A DNA stretch of 64,000 bases from Isoetes taiwanensis (Eukaryota > Streptophyta > Lycopodiopsida > Isoetales > Isoetaceae): assembly GCA_021234155.1 (NCBI GenBank), contig JAJEKV010000163.1, positions 1,004,438 through 1,068,437 on the forward strand, given 5' to 3'. Positions 1-15,400 of this stretch are shown here, piece by piece. The first letter of the stretch is position 1, and every line of letters starts with the position of its first letter. The notes beneath the pieces were generated by a model. The model saw nothing but the letters and a program-made list of their open reading frames with translations. It was not told the DNA's origin and did not search any database. Both the position numbers and the translations under genes were made by a program.

Positions 1-1542
1 TTGATGACTGCTTTGGTTCAGTTACGTATTGCTAGACGGGAACAATCATCACAAGAATAATCACAATGTCTACAGCTCGGACAACATTATGATCTCACAA
101 ACGGTAAAGTCAGCAGATGACTCCTTTTGATCCCTCACATAATCTGAATGTTCGCACCTTCCTCCAATTGCATCGGTGGAGCAGAACAAATGGGACATAG
201 ACGTTTACTTGATTTGGGTGGTCGATAGAAACCGAGGCTAGCTCAAAGCCTTCTTTCTATTCCACAACATGGTATTTCCATTCAGATTATTAAAAACTAA
301 AAGGCATCAGTTTTGTTGCCAGTCTTAACAGTGATTGTACATGGTCTCGGGCCGGTTCTCCTGCCTGAGTAATGACACAAGAATGAGCTAAATTGTTGGT
401 GCTGTCTGCAGCCTCCTGGAAATGGCCGAAGCGTGTTTCTCACAAAAACTGTCAGCTTCAATTAATTAATGGCAAACGAGACAGTTCCTTTATGAACCTG
501 ATCACGGGGTAAATGATTGGGACTTTCCATCATCACATACTGAATTGCTGCAGGTAGAGCATAACCCTTGCGCACACACACGGTTACCTTGACCATCTTC
601 CTGATAATCTTATATAGACAGTCTAACAATCCTACTAACAACACATGTTTTTATAACTGTTGGAGCGTTGCTTCATTTGAAGGCATTCAACAAAATCTTC
701 AATCAGTTCTATCATAGCCAAAATTCTGAATCTCTTAATTGAATCCTGCTGGAAGCATAGAATTCTCATTACTCAGTAAGTTGCTCCTTATTAAGATTAA
801 AAGGCTTCATTGCCATCTGTAAAAGGTTTGCTTCACGACCATCAAATATATCTTCTAAAAAGGTCACATGAAATGGGTATCACCTAAAGCTGCATCTGAG
901 ACAATCGAACTTATCTCCTTACAAGGTTGGGATCTCAGTTTCAAGAACTATTGAAAGCAAGAACCTTTGCTTACAAAAACCACACCCAATTGAAATGACA
1001 CAGGAAGTTTAGAGTTCAGAAGCGTCCTCTTGAGCTTTGGATCTTATTTCGTGAGAAACTCCCAGAGCCAATCATCTTGCCCCTCCGAAGGCCAACAAAA
1101 TCTTGTCTCCATGGCCAAGAAAGGCGCCGGATTTACATTCAGCACGAACTTAAAATCGGCCAAGAAGTGATGCTCGAAGACAAAAGAAGGGGCACAGAGG
1201 TTCAGTTTGGTTGGCGAGAATTCTCACCGTGTTTTCCTTGCATTTTGATACAAAGGCGAAACTTGCCTGATTGATGCAGAGAAAGGGCAGCCACAGGGTG
1301 GGGGATACTCTTCCGTCTCGCCCGCAACCTCCTCCTCCGCATGCTCCACGCGAACACGCCATAGCTGAGGCTTCCCTGTAAAACCCTAAACCTTATAACG
1401 AAAAACTCCGTATAAATATGATCCTTCCCGCTTTCCTTTTGACCCTTATAAGCTTATAGCCTGGCAACTAAGGCTGGAATCACCAATCAGCCATGGAAAT
1501 TTTAAAGGAATTTCTTTGCTAAACCCTCGAAATCTTGGATGG

Positions 1543-1661
1543 AGGCTATCCTGTGCAGTCGTCAATTCAGACCATGCAGGGAAAACATCCAATGGCAAAA
1601 GGTAGCCTTCTTGTGAAGTCCAATTCAAGACCATGTTCGGGAAAAACATCTAATGGCAAAA
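1543..1661. repeat. Tandem duplication of about 60 bp
   Basis: Two adjacent diverged copies, about 1,543-1,601 and 1,602-1,661. Both contain caattca, gaccatg, gggaaaa and acatc-aatggcaaaa in the same order. Spacing is 60 bp. No function is suggested. Confidence 0.75.
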
Positions 1662-2324
1662 ATTAATCCTAATTGATTTGTTTAGCGTGATTTCATCGCT
1701 GCGCCTTCTTAGCAAAGGTCCCCATAGCAAGCATTTTGTTGTGCCCAATCGGCATCGATACGAAAGAGTTTTGGAGTGATTTAAAGGGATTTGAATGATT
1801 TTAGAAAGATTTGCTTAGATTTTGTCTATCGAGACCAAGTGGGCGCTGGAGGGATTACGAATTTGAATGACCTTTTTATCGAAGCAAAGTCTCGTAATAT
1901 GGCTTTTGGAGATATAAAAGGTATGGATCCTTGGTTGATCTATAACAAGGATGACCATCTCTTCAAACAGGATCGTGTCTTTCAAAAAGAAATGTGATGA
2001 TTCAAGGCATCCGTCTAAATCCAGAAAGCGTAGTTTTATGTCACCTCTGGTGTTCTCTTGGGACACGTGGTCAGCCGTCATGGCATCACCACGGATCTTG
2101 CCTAAAATCAATTTTGTGCTTAAAGCTCGGTGCTCATCGGGCGAAAATAAGCTTTACCCGATTATGGTGATTCCATCGCGGTGAATACTCTCATGAATCC
2201 ACGGTTTCCTCGAGGGCAGCATCCATTTTAGGAGGTCTAGTTCTTCCGTCCACTGATAGCATCACGGTGTACCCTCGATGGATCGGCCGTCCGTTGCAAG
2301 GTCCATCGACCATCCGTTTTAACA

Positions 2325-2570
2325 CACTCCGGGTGGAATCCTGGCCAGTCTGGTTGAGCGGAATCATAGCCCTTTGTTCCATGCGTGGAATCACGCTTTG
2401 TCTTAATGCGCGGATGTAATCCGTATTCTAGCATTACCCCGTGGAATCACCGGTGACGATTCACCCGGGCCGGAACTTCTGAAGTCGGCGATATCCGCTA
2501 GATGGAATCCTGGCATTGATGTGTATTGTGAGCGGAATCACTACCTTGAAATTTGGGGCGGAATCAGGTG
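2325..2570. repeat. GGAATC-rich degenerate repeat patch
   Basis: The word GGAATC, usually preceded by GTG or GCG and followed by C or A, occurs seven times in about 240 bp (near 2,334, 2,358, 2,388, 2,451, 2,511, 2,531, 2,559). Spacing is uneven. It may be a degraded minisatellite. Confidence 0.35.
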
Positions 2571-5500
2571 CACTTCCATACGGCGAATCTCCCACATTGT
2601 TACCTTCCTTCTTAAAATGCTTGGAGGTTTCCCTCTTTTGTTCAAATTCTTGTACACGTCGATATGGAAAGCAGTTTTGTATTGACACCAAGGGTTGACC
2701 ATTCCATGAACTTGTCTGCCCTCTTCACTACATATTTTGCCGCATCACTTCCATCTCATGTACTGCTCAAAGGTGCAACCAAGCATCTCCCATCAATCTA
2801 GCCTAGAGTATTTCCATATCAATAGTTACTAGATCCAATTGAGCATTTACTTCAATGCAGTACTAAGCCAAACAAAAGCTCTCATAAAAATGTCCTTTTT
2901 CACGTATTAGCGGTTAAAACATTCATCAAGGTATATCTTTCCTTTGCCGCGCCCATCATTATTGCATGGTTGTTTTTGCCGCAGGCAATGACGGATCATG
3001 TGAAAGGGTATTTGCGGAGAAGTACCCAAATCATAAATGGAAAATAAAGAAAGGGGTTTCAAAATAGCGGACTTGATGCCCGGTACGCCTACGAATAGTC
3101 TAGCTTTGCTATCTTGGTTGATAGCAAGATGTGTGATGATGTTCAATCGATTATCTTAGAAGGAATCCAAACAATTCGCATAACATAAAATCTTATATCC
3201 CAAAGGCATCCGTGACTAAATCTATCAGCATATTTAACAAGGGCAAACATAAGCCACGACTATGGTTGAGCAAGGGATACGATTACACATAGTTTAAATG
3301 CTAAGGAGCTATGTTGAAAATGCATAGACAAATCTCACAACTGGATGATGAAGCGGGTCTGTTGACTTTAAGCGCGGTGCGGTTTACTCTTCCCTTGTGA
3401 AGTGTTAGGTCCTTGATGACCGTCACAGTAATTATTCCTCCAGCTACTTGAAGGTCGGCCGGGCAATGTAATAGGTTCACCTTTTTCAGATTTCTATTAT
3501 TTCTACACATATATTCTATTGTAATAGATATGGATGCCCGTGGCGACGGCCGCACATTCTAACGTTACTTGTGTTTTCAGGACATTTTTGCAAGAAGAAA
3601 GAAAAGAAAATGATGCTCCGGGTTCACAGGCACACACACGCCTTCACCCGTCGTAGCCATAGCCAAGGACACTGCAATGCGAAGGATTGAATTAAAAGTC
3701 TCTGCATGCCAAAATATGAGGAGATGAAAAGAAAAGTTATTTAAGAAACCATGACTACTACTTGATTGGGATCATGGAATAAATTACTAGTCCTATATTT
3801 TAGTGTAGCCAAAATAGGTTTAGCTTCAACACCTTCAAATTGGGGCTAAGTTTGAACACTTAGCTAAATTAAATGGAGTTTTCTCCATCACATTCTTTTG
3901 ACAAACTTTCACAAAATGGAAAGGAAATATTAGCCATCACACTATAGTAATTAAAAATCCAAAAATTTTGGCAAATATATTGAATTTATCGTAAATCGTA
4001 GAGTAGAGACAATGTTCAAAAACCTAAAAAGGACTACATTGTTCCTTTTCCTCTAATACCTCAACTTTGTGCTTGGAACAAGAAAGAAAGTGGAACAAAA
4101 AAGAAAAATATAAACTCTATTTGAAAATTTCTTAAAGTTAGTACATACATTGGTGTTAAATTTTGGGCTAATCTATCCATTTCCAAGCCCCTCTATCTTA
4201 GAGTTTAGCTAATGTCGATGTCCCTAATGGATATATACGGAGAGTAAGGTTTGACTATTCAACCTAAAAACTCACTTGGGCGGCAAAAATTGGGCTAAAA
4301 TTTTCTTTTTTTTTGGGGCATTTTCCCATTTACTTTAATAATTTCTCTTGTAACCTACAAAATAATACTTTGGCTAACCTTAGCCGTTATTTTGTTCCAT
4401 GGGGATGATCCATTCCGATTAATGTATACAAGCTCCACTGGTTGCATACAGCTCACGTTGTACTAATAGGGGTTAGGCCTTACATGAGGAAAGGAACCCA
4501 GAGCAAAAAGAAAAGGATAAACATGCATTTAAAATTGCGGTCAGGCCCTCATACATGCTTGGTAGTACATAGGCTTCTGAGGGGCGTTCTTGGAAGAATC
4601 CCTTTCGAGGCCATTCGAGCAGTGTCGTTGCTAAGGGCATAGCAGGTTTAAGCGTTTAGAGATACAACAATATAAGCCGAAAGCGAGTCAAGGAACAAAA
4701 TACACAAAAGATATTGGATGGGATCAACACAAGAGCGAAGATTGAAATTGTTTCAACGGTGATTATGGGCGACCTTTATGTGTGGGATCCTGAGGTTAAG
4801 GCAATTTCCACGAGGATTTAGAATGAAATGGATCGATGAGGCTTGTTTTTCCCTTAGGTTCTTGACCATCCATTCTATGATTCACGAGCTCGAGATGTGC
4901 TCTGAAGCTGATCAAAATTGAAATTTTGGACTTAAGAATCGACTTCCGCATAAGAATCGGTAGGGAGGAGCTTCCATGCAAAGTCTTGAAAGTGGCAGCT
5001 CGATTTTCTCTTGAAGGTCGGAATTAGGCAGTATAGCCAGGATTCTTTGAAGGGTGAAATTAATAGATCTTGTATCACGAAAAGCTATTGCCTCCCTATT
5101 TGTAGTCTAATCTATCTTTTCTATCGTGAAAGGCTTCGCTTCTGATCTACAAACCGATCCTTTGTAGTAGGAAAATAGCTTACTAAATCGTTTGCTCCCT
5201 TAACACTAAATCGTCACATGATGTACGGAGAAAAGATGCATTGCAGCATTGCTTTAAAATTCATATAAAATCAAGGTTCAATAATCGATCAGGCCACATA
5301 TGTTAATATGTAGCGGTCACATTGCATGGAAAAAATACCTAAAAATCTATTAGTCCCAATGAAATTCTTTCTTCTATCTCAGCGGTGATGAAGTTTTTTG
5401 ATTTTCTTTTATTTTTCATTTACAAGTATTTGATAACTTATGTCTATATAAAGAGTAAAATGATTCAAATTCATCCTCAAAAATCATATTATGAAGAGGT

Positions 5501-8500
5501 TACCATAATATGGAATCATCTAAAAACAAACACGTTAAAAAGCAAAGCCTTTGTTCACAAGAAGTAAGAAGAGTTTGTTTTTCAGGACCATTCTTGGTCC
5601 ACCTTCTTTTAAAATTAAGAACTCCCTCATCTTAATACGATTTCAGTTTCAATTGTGGGATATGAGCACCTCATGAACCACTCCATTCGATAAAATAATC
5701 AATACTCTTATCTTGAGGTTTAGAGTAAACTTTCTAGTGTCCATTCCAAGTTATACATTAGATTCACCGCTTACGTTCCATGGATTTCATAAACCACCCT
5801 ATGCCATTGAATGGTGAACTCAAAACTTGTATTTTCTTTTTCAAAACTTCTCAAGTTGTGGAAGTAATGCAAAATAATGAAGAATAAATATAAAAGCTAT
5901 AACTATGAAAAAATAAAGTTGAAGCTTGCTAAATACATTTTCTCTTTGTTGGTCCCACATGGCTTTAAGATCATTCAAAAAAGCGAACATCATCATCTTA
6001 ATTGGTTTTTAACTCGCCTTAGGAATACATAGATTCCATGTATAGCATTCTATTTGAAAAATTAGTTGGTTGCTAGAATTGCCTTGTTAATGGTACAATG
6101 TTGAAGCACAAAGCGATTGAACATATGAATCTCCACTTTCTTAAAATTATGTTAGAGAAGGTAGAGAACCTGCCGTGTATAAGTGACAAATGAACAATAA
6201 ATATAATTGGCAATGATACTTAAAAGAGATTTAACTTCTATACCCAATTCATCTAATTGTGGACCATAATGGTCCATGCCTATTTATAATCATGTCTTAC
6301 ATATAATAGTATCATTTATTTTATCAAATTGGAAATCTATGTTTGCCAATGAAGCTTAAGTCCAAAAATTATAGTCTATCGAAGACAAGTAAAAGTTACT
6401 ATTATTATACCTAAAATAGGAAAGTTTATGATAGTAAACAGAGTCTTTCAACGGAGGACACCCTCCAGAATGCCTGGGGATTGGTTTCTTTTTTGTCGTA
6501 GTTTCGTGTTGAAGAATTCAAAAGAGCTTGACTTGTATTAAGTCCAGAGCGATATACGCCTTACCGGAACTTCGGGTGTTATGCCCTATTCTATAATAGC
6601 GAGGGCGGAGCATAGCACTAGGGTGTTATCGCCTCAACAACTGAGCTTTGAGAGTTTTTATGTGAAATTGGTTTGTAGTGGTTTTATGGTGATTTTTCAT
6701 AATAAGCTGGAAGTGTTTAAAATGGCCATTGTAACAAACTAGGTATTTATGGGCTTCAATGTATTCGTTTCCCTTTGCAACCTGTGAGGTTGATCACCGG
6801 CATTTAAAACCTGAGAGCCAATTTGTTAAGGGCAAATAACTATATGGCTTCAAATTAGAGCATCTGGGTGAACAGCGAAATGGTGGTATTTGATTGATTA
6901 GAGATTTTATTTATTTATTTTTACTTTTGGTTGATTTGGATTGGTTAAAAAGGTGTTGTGAAGAACATATAAATTTGTATCATAAAAATAGTATTAAAAT
7001 TTGAAGTTACTTCTTATAACACAACTATTTCATCATAGCTTAATATTCTTGGACGTTATATATAGCATACATGTCAAATTAGCAATGTTACACCCAATTC
7101 CTCTTAAATATAGCATGATTTTTACGCTGGGCTTAGGATTTGCACTCTCTCCTGCATACATAGCATGTGATTTTTTGATGATGAGTAGTATATCATTATG
7201 CCCTTGCCCTTGTCGGGATGATGTGCCCACTTAGCAGTTCCTTTGCCTTTGCACCACAGCACAATAGAAGTAGAAATGAGCAATAAAATAGGATGGTGCT
7301 ACCAAGAAAAATGCCATAATTAATAACCTTAGCTCACGGAGTTTTGGTGCTTTCAATTATTCTTGAGGCATTGCTTTCGAATTTCCAGTTCAGGAGAACC
7401 ACACACATGCAACCTCAAACTACCTAATGTACTTGTTCCCATCTTTTATTGTTATCATGTTGAAAAATGCGTAGTCTATGGTTACATCATGTTTGATAGG
7501 AATAATTACATCATGCATAGCACCAATTTGAACAAAATTGTATTTCATTACGTGATGCTTGTATTTCGTTCTGTAAGAAATGGAGTAAGATCCGACTAAC
7601 AACCGAGCAGTTAGACAAGGTTTACGAAGTAATAAAGAGAGCAAACAAACAAAAGCAAAGGGAATGCATTTAGTTACCATAATCTGTTGCTTCTTTGCTA
7701 ATTCTTTGGAGTTCAAGACGATCATAAAATAGTCAATCTCTGAACTATCTCATTGCCATCACACATTCTCGGCTAAATAGAAGGTGCTATGGTGGTGGCG
7801 AAAAAAGAATCTATGACATGTACTATGAATGTTTATTATCTCCTTTTACTAATGGGAAGAATTTTCACTAGGTCACAAGTGCCATGTTCTTTCATGAGTT
7901 AGATTCTTGAGGGGCAAATGTGGGATTTTCTGAGGTGATATCTAACGAGGAAGATGGTGAGCATACATTAGTTGTTATGTTGGCCGCGAAGATCTGATCG
8001 AGATGCATCGACACATGTTGATGCACATTGCACATTTCAATGAGTTTCCTGGGTGACACTTTCCGGCACATGTTATACTATCCACGGCACCTTAAGCGGA
8101 AAGGAATGGTTTTAATGCATCTAACTTTCCTATCAGTTTTGGCCGAATGTTAGTACATTTTAAATACGGGACTATGTAATAGGGTATTGCGTAATTCTTT
8201 CGGGGTAAAGGTAAAAGGTAGCACTCTTGTTCACACTTCACTTTGTTTTCATCACCAGCTTGGAATTGTCAATATCGTTCCCAAAGAAAGAGGTAACCGA
8301 TGGGTTGCCGGTTTGGACATGAATATTTTTAATAAGATTGAAAATGTGTCAGCGAACATAGAATGGAGAAATTAAGAATATGATGTGGCTCACTTTAAGA
8401 TGATGATCTTTTAGTATGCTTGGTGATAAATTCAATGAAACAATATATTCGCGACAATAAAACAAATATGTAAGAATGGCTGGAGGTTAATACCGAAAAT

Positions 8501-9400
8501 ATTAGAATTGTTTATAGATTGAGATAATCACAAGAATGCCTTTGAAAATCTAGCCGAAGCTACCCGTCTATGCTTGCACATTTCTCTAGGTTTACTTTCA
8601 CAATATCCGGTTAATTTTAACATTGATCATGTTCCAAATGTTTTGAAAAATCAAGAGATTACGCACGCTTCAACAAAGGTATGCGTCAAGGCCGATCAAA
8701 TAGATCCAAAAAGAATACCCGCCAAAACAACCAAACTTTAAAATTGAAAAAGAAACTTTCAAATGGGCACTTGTTGAGCTGGACTTACAGCCCTAAAGCC
8801 AGTTATAATTTCTTTGGGGCATTTAAAAGTGTATAATAAATAAATCTATTGTACAATACATACGCTTAAGGGGCGAGCTTTATTAAATAAGCATGCTACG
8901 TAGTTAAAAGCAATTAAGCGCTATAACTTTTCGTATATACTATCGTAGTAAGCATTATGCGGTGGCAGATGTAATCAATACCTCCTGCGTTATTGTGTTC
9001 GCATTTGTTTTGATTTGTAAAAGGTGCTAATGGAATGCGACGTAAATGTATTTTGAAATTGCGGTTAAATGCGAGAATTTGCATCACCGGTACTTTTTGA
9101 TGATGCGAACAGCGAAGTTTTGATTACGCTGGATATTTCAATCCAAAAGGATTTTATTCAGTCGTAGGGTGGGTGCGCGCAAAGTTTTCTTTCCTTCAAA
9201 ATTCTGGCTATGCTCTTCTGCCTGCGATGATGGCACCACGTGCCATGCACCATAATGCGAACGCTATTTTTGAGCGGCGGTGTCTTATTCTTCTTGCTTT
9301 TACGTCATGCATTTATGAACCAATTCCATGTTGATAGCTTGTAATTATGCTATTCATTTATTACTTCTTTCAAGGATCAAAGAGCGATCTTTTCTGAATC

Positions 9401-12400
9401 ATTAGCCATGTTTGGTAGCTTTGTTCAGGTTATTGCCACCCATATCTTTACAAATGGAGCGGTATGTGATCTTACGATATAAGTCCGCCGGTGTCGGCCG
9501 ATTGAATGTCGCGGAACAAAGTTACAAATGCAAGCTTGCTCGATTATTACCGGATGGGGTGCGCAGGCATTCGCGAGCAGGCCTCCTTGAAGAGCAGAAA
9601 AAACCTTTTATATGATGCATACTTAAGGATTTATCACTATTTTTTACGTACTCAAGCTTATAATGAGTGTTTACTTTAAATTTAAATCTCCTCCTTTTGA
9701 GTGTCCGGAGCCGCCGATTGGTGACCTTATAGCGAGTTTCCTCACTTTTATGATATCATGTACTACATGTAATGTAATGCTAGCATTTCACAAAACAAAT
9801 GCAAGGTTAGCGACATTTGTGTTTTTAGTCCGGTATGTGCGAAGGAAAATCTTTGATTGGTTTATCAAAGAATTTCCAGGTCTACTGGCAGGTTGTGAAG
9901 GGTATGCTCTACAGTATCACGTAATATTGTTTGCCCTTTCTCGGCTTATCCCCTTAGAACGACATCTAACTTTTCACATCCAACCATCGATTGTTGGCGG
10001 GGGCTTAAGTATCTTTTAGGGGTGAACTTAATCTTCGGTGAATTATGGGCGAAGTTTCTTTTCTGCGAATATCACTAGCGATTTATATGCACAAAAGAAA
10101 AAGAGTAATAAATGATTTTCATACGTTGCCAAATCCACATTTTTCCTCTCACTCTTTTCACTTCTCCTCGTGATGTAGTCAATTCTTATGCGCTTTGCAT
10201 TCTACATTTTACACAAGCTTTTTGTTTTACTTAAATACGAACTCAGGAGTCTAGGTTATTAAAATTTAAACTCGTACTTACATGTCAAAAAGATTTGCAT
10301 CCACAACGCCGAAGCTTTGATCAGAATTTGAAGCGGAAGTTATGAAGTGCGATATCGATCTTATCAACAAATCACCTCTCCCGAGAGGCGTCAGCAGCGC
10401 TCCGGCAAATTCATTGGTGTCCCACGCAACAATGCAAAGTCCAAAATCTTACGTTTAAAGGTCCATTAGCAGACAATTGAAGTAATCAGCCTTGGCTTAC
10501 CCTTTTTAGTGCGGTTTGCTTTGATAGATAGAAAACAACCGCGATTGCATGCTTTCTGCGCTAGATTTAGTCCTCACAAATCTTGAAGTCCCACCATGCC
10601 CACGATAGAATTGCTACCACCATATGAAAACCCAGGCGAACCACAGGCGATTGGATAATCAACGGTATCTTACGCACCTCCTCACATAGCGCATCACGGC
10701 TATATCTCCCATTCCAAAGCTTTGCTTTTTAACCTCTTGAGATGGAACAATTTCTATCATCCCCAAGCTCCGAGACTCCACAACATTTGCAAAGCCCAAC
10801 TGGGAGTGATGCATTATCAAGCACGATTCATGCCACATACTGCCTGCAGGTTGCAACATCCTCCATCCAGGCACTGGGCCGCCAATTTGAGGAGAAGGGT
10901 TTTACTTGATGTTGACTGTATCCTAGGTATATTCTAGCATATACCTAAGATATTCTACAAACCCGCCGACAAGGTTTGCCCCTAAGAGCAACCCAAAAAT
11001 AAGAAGATTTCATTGTATGTTTTGCACTAAGGCGATACAAACTATATTTTATACTTCTATCACATGTTTTGTCAATCGCGGGTTAAGAAAAGTGCTATCT
11101 TGCTTTAAAATAACATGACCTAAATACAAACTAGAAATGGTCCCGACTCTGTTTTAAATCAAATCTTCTACATAATGTGTTACTTTTAACATGAAATTCA
11201 TGTCATATATTTGCCAAGCAGGGGTCACATTCATAAAAAATATTGCCTATCATAAAGATGAGTTTTTGTACTATTACCTTAACTAAGCTTCAATTTTGTG
11301 TCTTGACAACCACTTCTAAATATAAAAAAGAATGCATAGTTATTCACCATATCTAAGTTGATAAAATTCTTTATTATGTAGATATAAGTGGAATGCATGG
11401 AATGCATCATTGTGTACCCTTAGAGGTTTATATATGAGTTTAGTTATACCATTTAGTTCTATTTTTTGTCACATGCATGTCAAATCTTCTTTTCATGAGG
11501 TGAGATCAAAGTGACTTATGGAGGCTCAAAATTATTGGATTACAGCTCTTAGAGTCGACAACTTATGGCTTACAAATCTTCGTCAAAACTTATTATAGTA
11601 AGGAGAAACAATTCCACAACCTCAAACAACTTTTGAGCTAAATATGGTTTGTGACTTCATAATGTCATCTAATAATGGCGACACATGAAAACATGCAAAT
11701 CAACATGTTTTATAATAAAACATCAATTACTTTCAATTTTAGAAATGTTTGGACCCCTTTATGCTAAGTTTAGACAATGTGGTTTTGGCTGGCGTAAAGC
11801 TGCTGAATTCTATAAGGTTTGAGCCAATCACCATAACATATCGTCAAACCCATTGGTCCTAAAATTCTCGATATATAAAGAATCAGTGAAGATTCAAAAA
11901 GTGGTGGTATCTTATGAAATGGAAATTTCTTTTGTTAGATATACGGGTTTTAAGTGGCGGAGGGTATGCTGGACCAATTACGGTGGATAGACCTGGATGA
12001 TTCGATGCTAACTCTAGTGTTAATGGGCCAGGTGGTATTTTCTTCCCTTTTTCTTATGGTCAGCTCCTTGATTTAATTTAGCCCCTTTCATTTTGTAGAT
12101 AACTTTGATGATGGCCTGGAGAAATGCCTTCCCAAGTCCTTTTTTGCTTATATTCTTGGGAACTTCAGGAACTAGCCTTCGTAATTTCATAACCCCTTTG
12201 CGTGGACCACTCCTCCGTGCACTCCATATCACGAAACCTATCCACGAAACCGTGATTTATGAAGAATCACTAAAGACCGATTACATGTCCTTTCTTCGCT
12301 TAGTTTTGTTATCGAGGATTCCCACATGTTTGTGTTGTGTGAATGTATAAAGCGCCTCAAAATTCAAAGACTATACATAGGATCCTATTTACGAAATAAT

Positions 12401-15400
12401 CTAAGGGATGAAGAGCGTCACAAAACGATTTGTGAACAAAATGATTTGGGAACTACGATCTGGATTTTTGGCTTAGAATGCCAAAATTGGGCGGAAATTG
12501 AGGATGCAAGCGATAAGCAGAGATAAATGAAAATTGGTTGGAAGAAAAAAAAAATAGGGAAGATAAAAGATTGGATGTCGAATGGTTCTTTGTCCGAGTC
12601 GGTGGTACATGGTCCCCTTTCTAAAGCCCTGCTCCCCCAACCCCAATGCCACACCGATCCATTGCCCATCTTTTTCCAAGCTTAGAGTGCGATGGATGTG
12701 GCTATGGATGGATATGGAATGTCACTGGTTTAGTATCGAAGAAAGTGAAGGGTGTAATCTCTGCTCTTCTTCATAGCGTCCCCAGCCCATCGTCCTCACA
12801 GTTTTATGGCCTTCATATATGGGTGCCCTCATCCAAGTTGTAGCGGAATCAGCAATTCTTGACCCTTTCTGTCCAGTTACTGTTACATGCCAACAAAAAA
12901 TAGGTTGGTTTTGAGCAAGGAGAGGTGAGGTGAGATGGATCTGCCAATTACTTCTTGATTATGTTGTGGAGGAGAGTAAATGGTCTATACCATATTCTTT
13001 TCCTAGTAAATTACTTCAAAATGCTAAGCTGGTTTTGGAAACATTAGTTATTAAAAAAATATTATTTACTACACTTTTACCGGTGCTGGTGACATTGCCA
13101 TGGTCATTTCCTTAACAGCCCATTGGTTCTCTAGTTCTCCGAGTACTCCATCATATGAGTAGCGCTGGGCTTTTACAACTATATCTACGCCTTATGGAAA
13201 CATAATACCTAAGTTAGGAGTTTGCCACAGTGGTTCTCTAGTTCTCTGACCACTCCATCATATAGATGGCAAACTTGCAATTATCTGCACCCAACAAACA
13301 TAATACCCTAGGTTGGGGTTGCCACATATCACGACTTGGAACCATTTTAAAAATTGATCCAATTATATTACGAGAACAACCTTTTGGCCGGGATTGGAAA
13401 GTTACATCCAAAAGAAACACATTAAAGCCCTTTCCATAGCTTCCTTTAGACATTACTAGTTTTAAACATTACTAACTTCATTTCCATTAGAGGCAAAACC
13501 TATAAAATGATAAATGTTTAGACAAGACCTTTGTTTCTCATTGTTGGTTAGATACTCGATAGTGGAATATTATGGTTATTATGAACCCGAAACTCCATAT
13601 CCTAATAGATTCCATAGACAACTCCATGGTTATTCGGCAATAGCTCATAGGTCAATCCGTGTCTTCTTAAAGCGTGAGCATTCGTATGTTGTTTGCTTGA
13701 GGTCTTGCTTTTGTAAAAATTACTTCCAAATGTAAGAAATCGGAAGAGAAATGTTCGCGTGACCTTGTTTGCCGCGATAAATTCTTTTATTATTACTATT
13801 TTTATGACCATTGTGTTAGGCCATAGATGGCCAAATCACGTTAATTTTGTTCCTCCTTCTTGAAGGTTGGCGAGGCAATCGTGAGGGTTCCCTTTTTTTT
13901 TTTTTCGTTCCTCATTTTGCTCTATTTTATGACCATTAGATTAATTCGGCCCTATCAACCTATCATGCTACTTGCTTAGAGTGGCACGTTCCTTTTTGAG
14001 ATATCGTCAACATTTTCTTGCCAACATTTTTGGGATGCTGAATCGCTTTCATCTTCCACATTTACAAAGTGTGATCTACGCCTTCAGATCTCACAGGTGG
14101 TTTCCTGATGGGCTGTTATACGTACTTCTCATTTTGTGTAGTTAAGAGGCATCGCATGATATGACCATGTCTTCATTGCTTCTAACGAGGCGACCCGCGT
14201 GCTCTCGGAAAGCAGAACCGAAGCAACATCTGCAATCATTTCATGTAGTGTTTACGAGAGACATACGCCCCTTATAGATTAGGGCGAGATGATGCGGTTG
14301 TTTTTTGCCCAAAGTTGGATGCGGAGTGGCATAAATTGGCACTTATAAGCATCTTAGTATAGGCATCAAAAATAAATTACAAGGTGACAAATGATTGTCG
14401 TGAAATATATGGGTTGTGACATTTCAAAATCACCACAAGAGCCAACGGGCGAAGATGGAATACCATTTGCTTAGCTAGGGCCTATAATGGGTACAATGCC
14501 GAAAGGACATTGACTAATTCAATACCTTTATTGCAATCACAGCAGTCAAGTCCATCTTGGTTGAATGCTTTATATGCAAAGAGACAATAATCAAAGTCTC
14601 AATGATAATTTTAGTATACAGATGTAACTTCGCACACATTCTATTTTATGTTTATGGTCATCATATAGAAAACAAAAAGTGTAGTTGAAAGGTTCTTTCA
14701 TAATAGTTAATTCCACCCATGATATTAGTGTCTCCATAGCAGCTTTTTCATTTTATGCTTCTAGGGAACATACTGAAAACAAAAGTAAGGCTTACTATAG
14801 TGTAGATATTGCCTTGGGTAAGGGGCATAAAGAAGGAGGAAGGGGAGGGGAGGGCATGGGTGCAAGTCAAGAGGAAGGTCAAGAATGTAAGTTGAGAGTA
14901 AATTAGATTCCACAACGAGGAGTTCACAAAGTGCGAGGGGAGGAAGAAAACTAATTAGTAAGACATCTTTGAGGAAAGGTTTAGAGTAGGTACAGGAAAA
15001 AATTGAAGAGACGGGAAGGAGAAAATAATTAGTCAAGCAAGCAAGAATATTAAAGTTCGGATCTTTGTGAGATAGAATTTATCGTTCTCACGCTTCTCTG
15101 TTAAAACCTCATTATAGGAAAAAACCATTGGTGATAATATAAACTCTCTTTTGACATTCGAGACATAAACTTCACTTCCTCATACACTCTACTGTATTAG
15201 TGTAGATTGCGGATTGATTACCCGACCAATTTTGTATTTGATTGCCAACAAATTTTTTGTATTTTCTTTGGATCTTTTGGTAGAGTTTTTCTTGTGGATG
15301 GGCGGGTGTCTTGGTGGACTTGATATTGTGCATCTGTCTTTATGACCAGGTTAAGCCATTTGCTATTATGACAAAAAAATGAACTTTAGACCTCTCTTTT

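Larger units (their letters stand above)
1..9400. other. AT-rich non-coding DNA, no gene recognised
   Basis: Only short open frames occur here, none with a recognisable domain, long codon run or conserved motif. The stretch contains one 60-bp tandem duplication and a GGAATC-rich patch, both listed separately. Text of this kind fits decayed transposon sequence between genes. I cannot name a family for it. Confidence 0.55.

Noticed and set aside
9663-10019. 118-codon frame as a gene
   Set aside because: No recognisable domain or neighbours, and AT-rich text like its surroundings. A chance frame is as likely.
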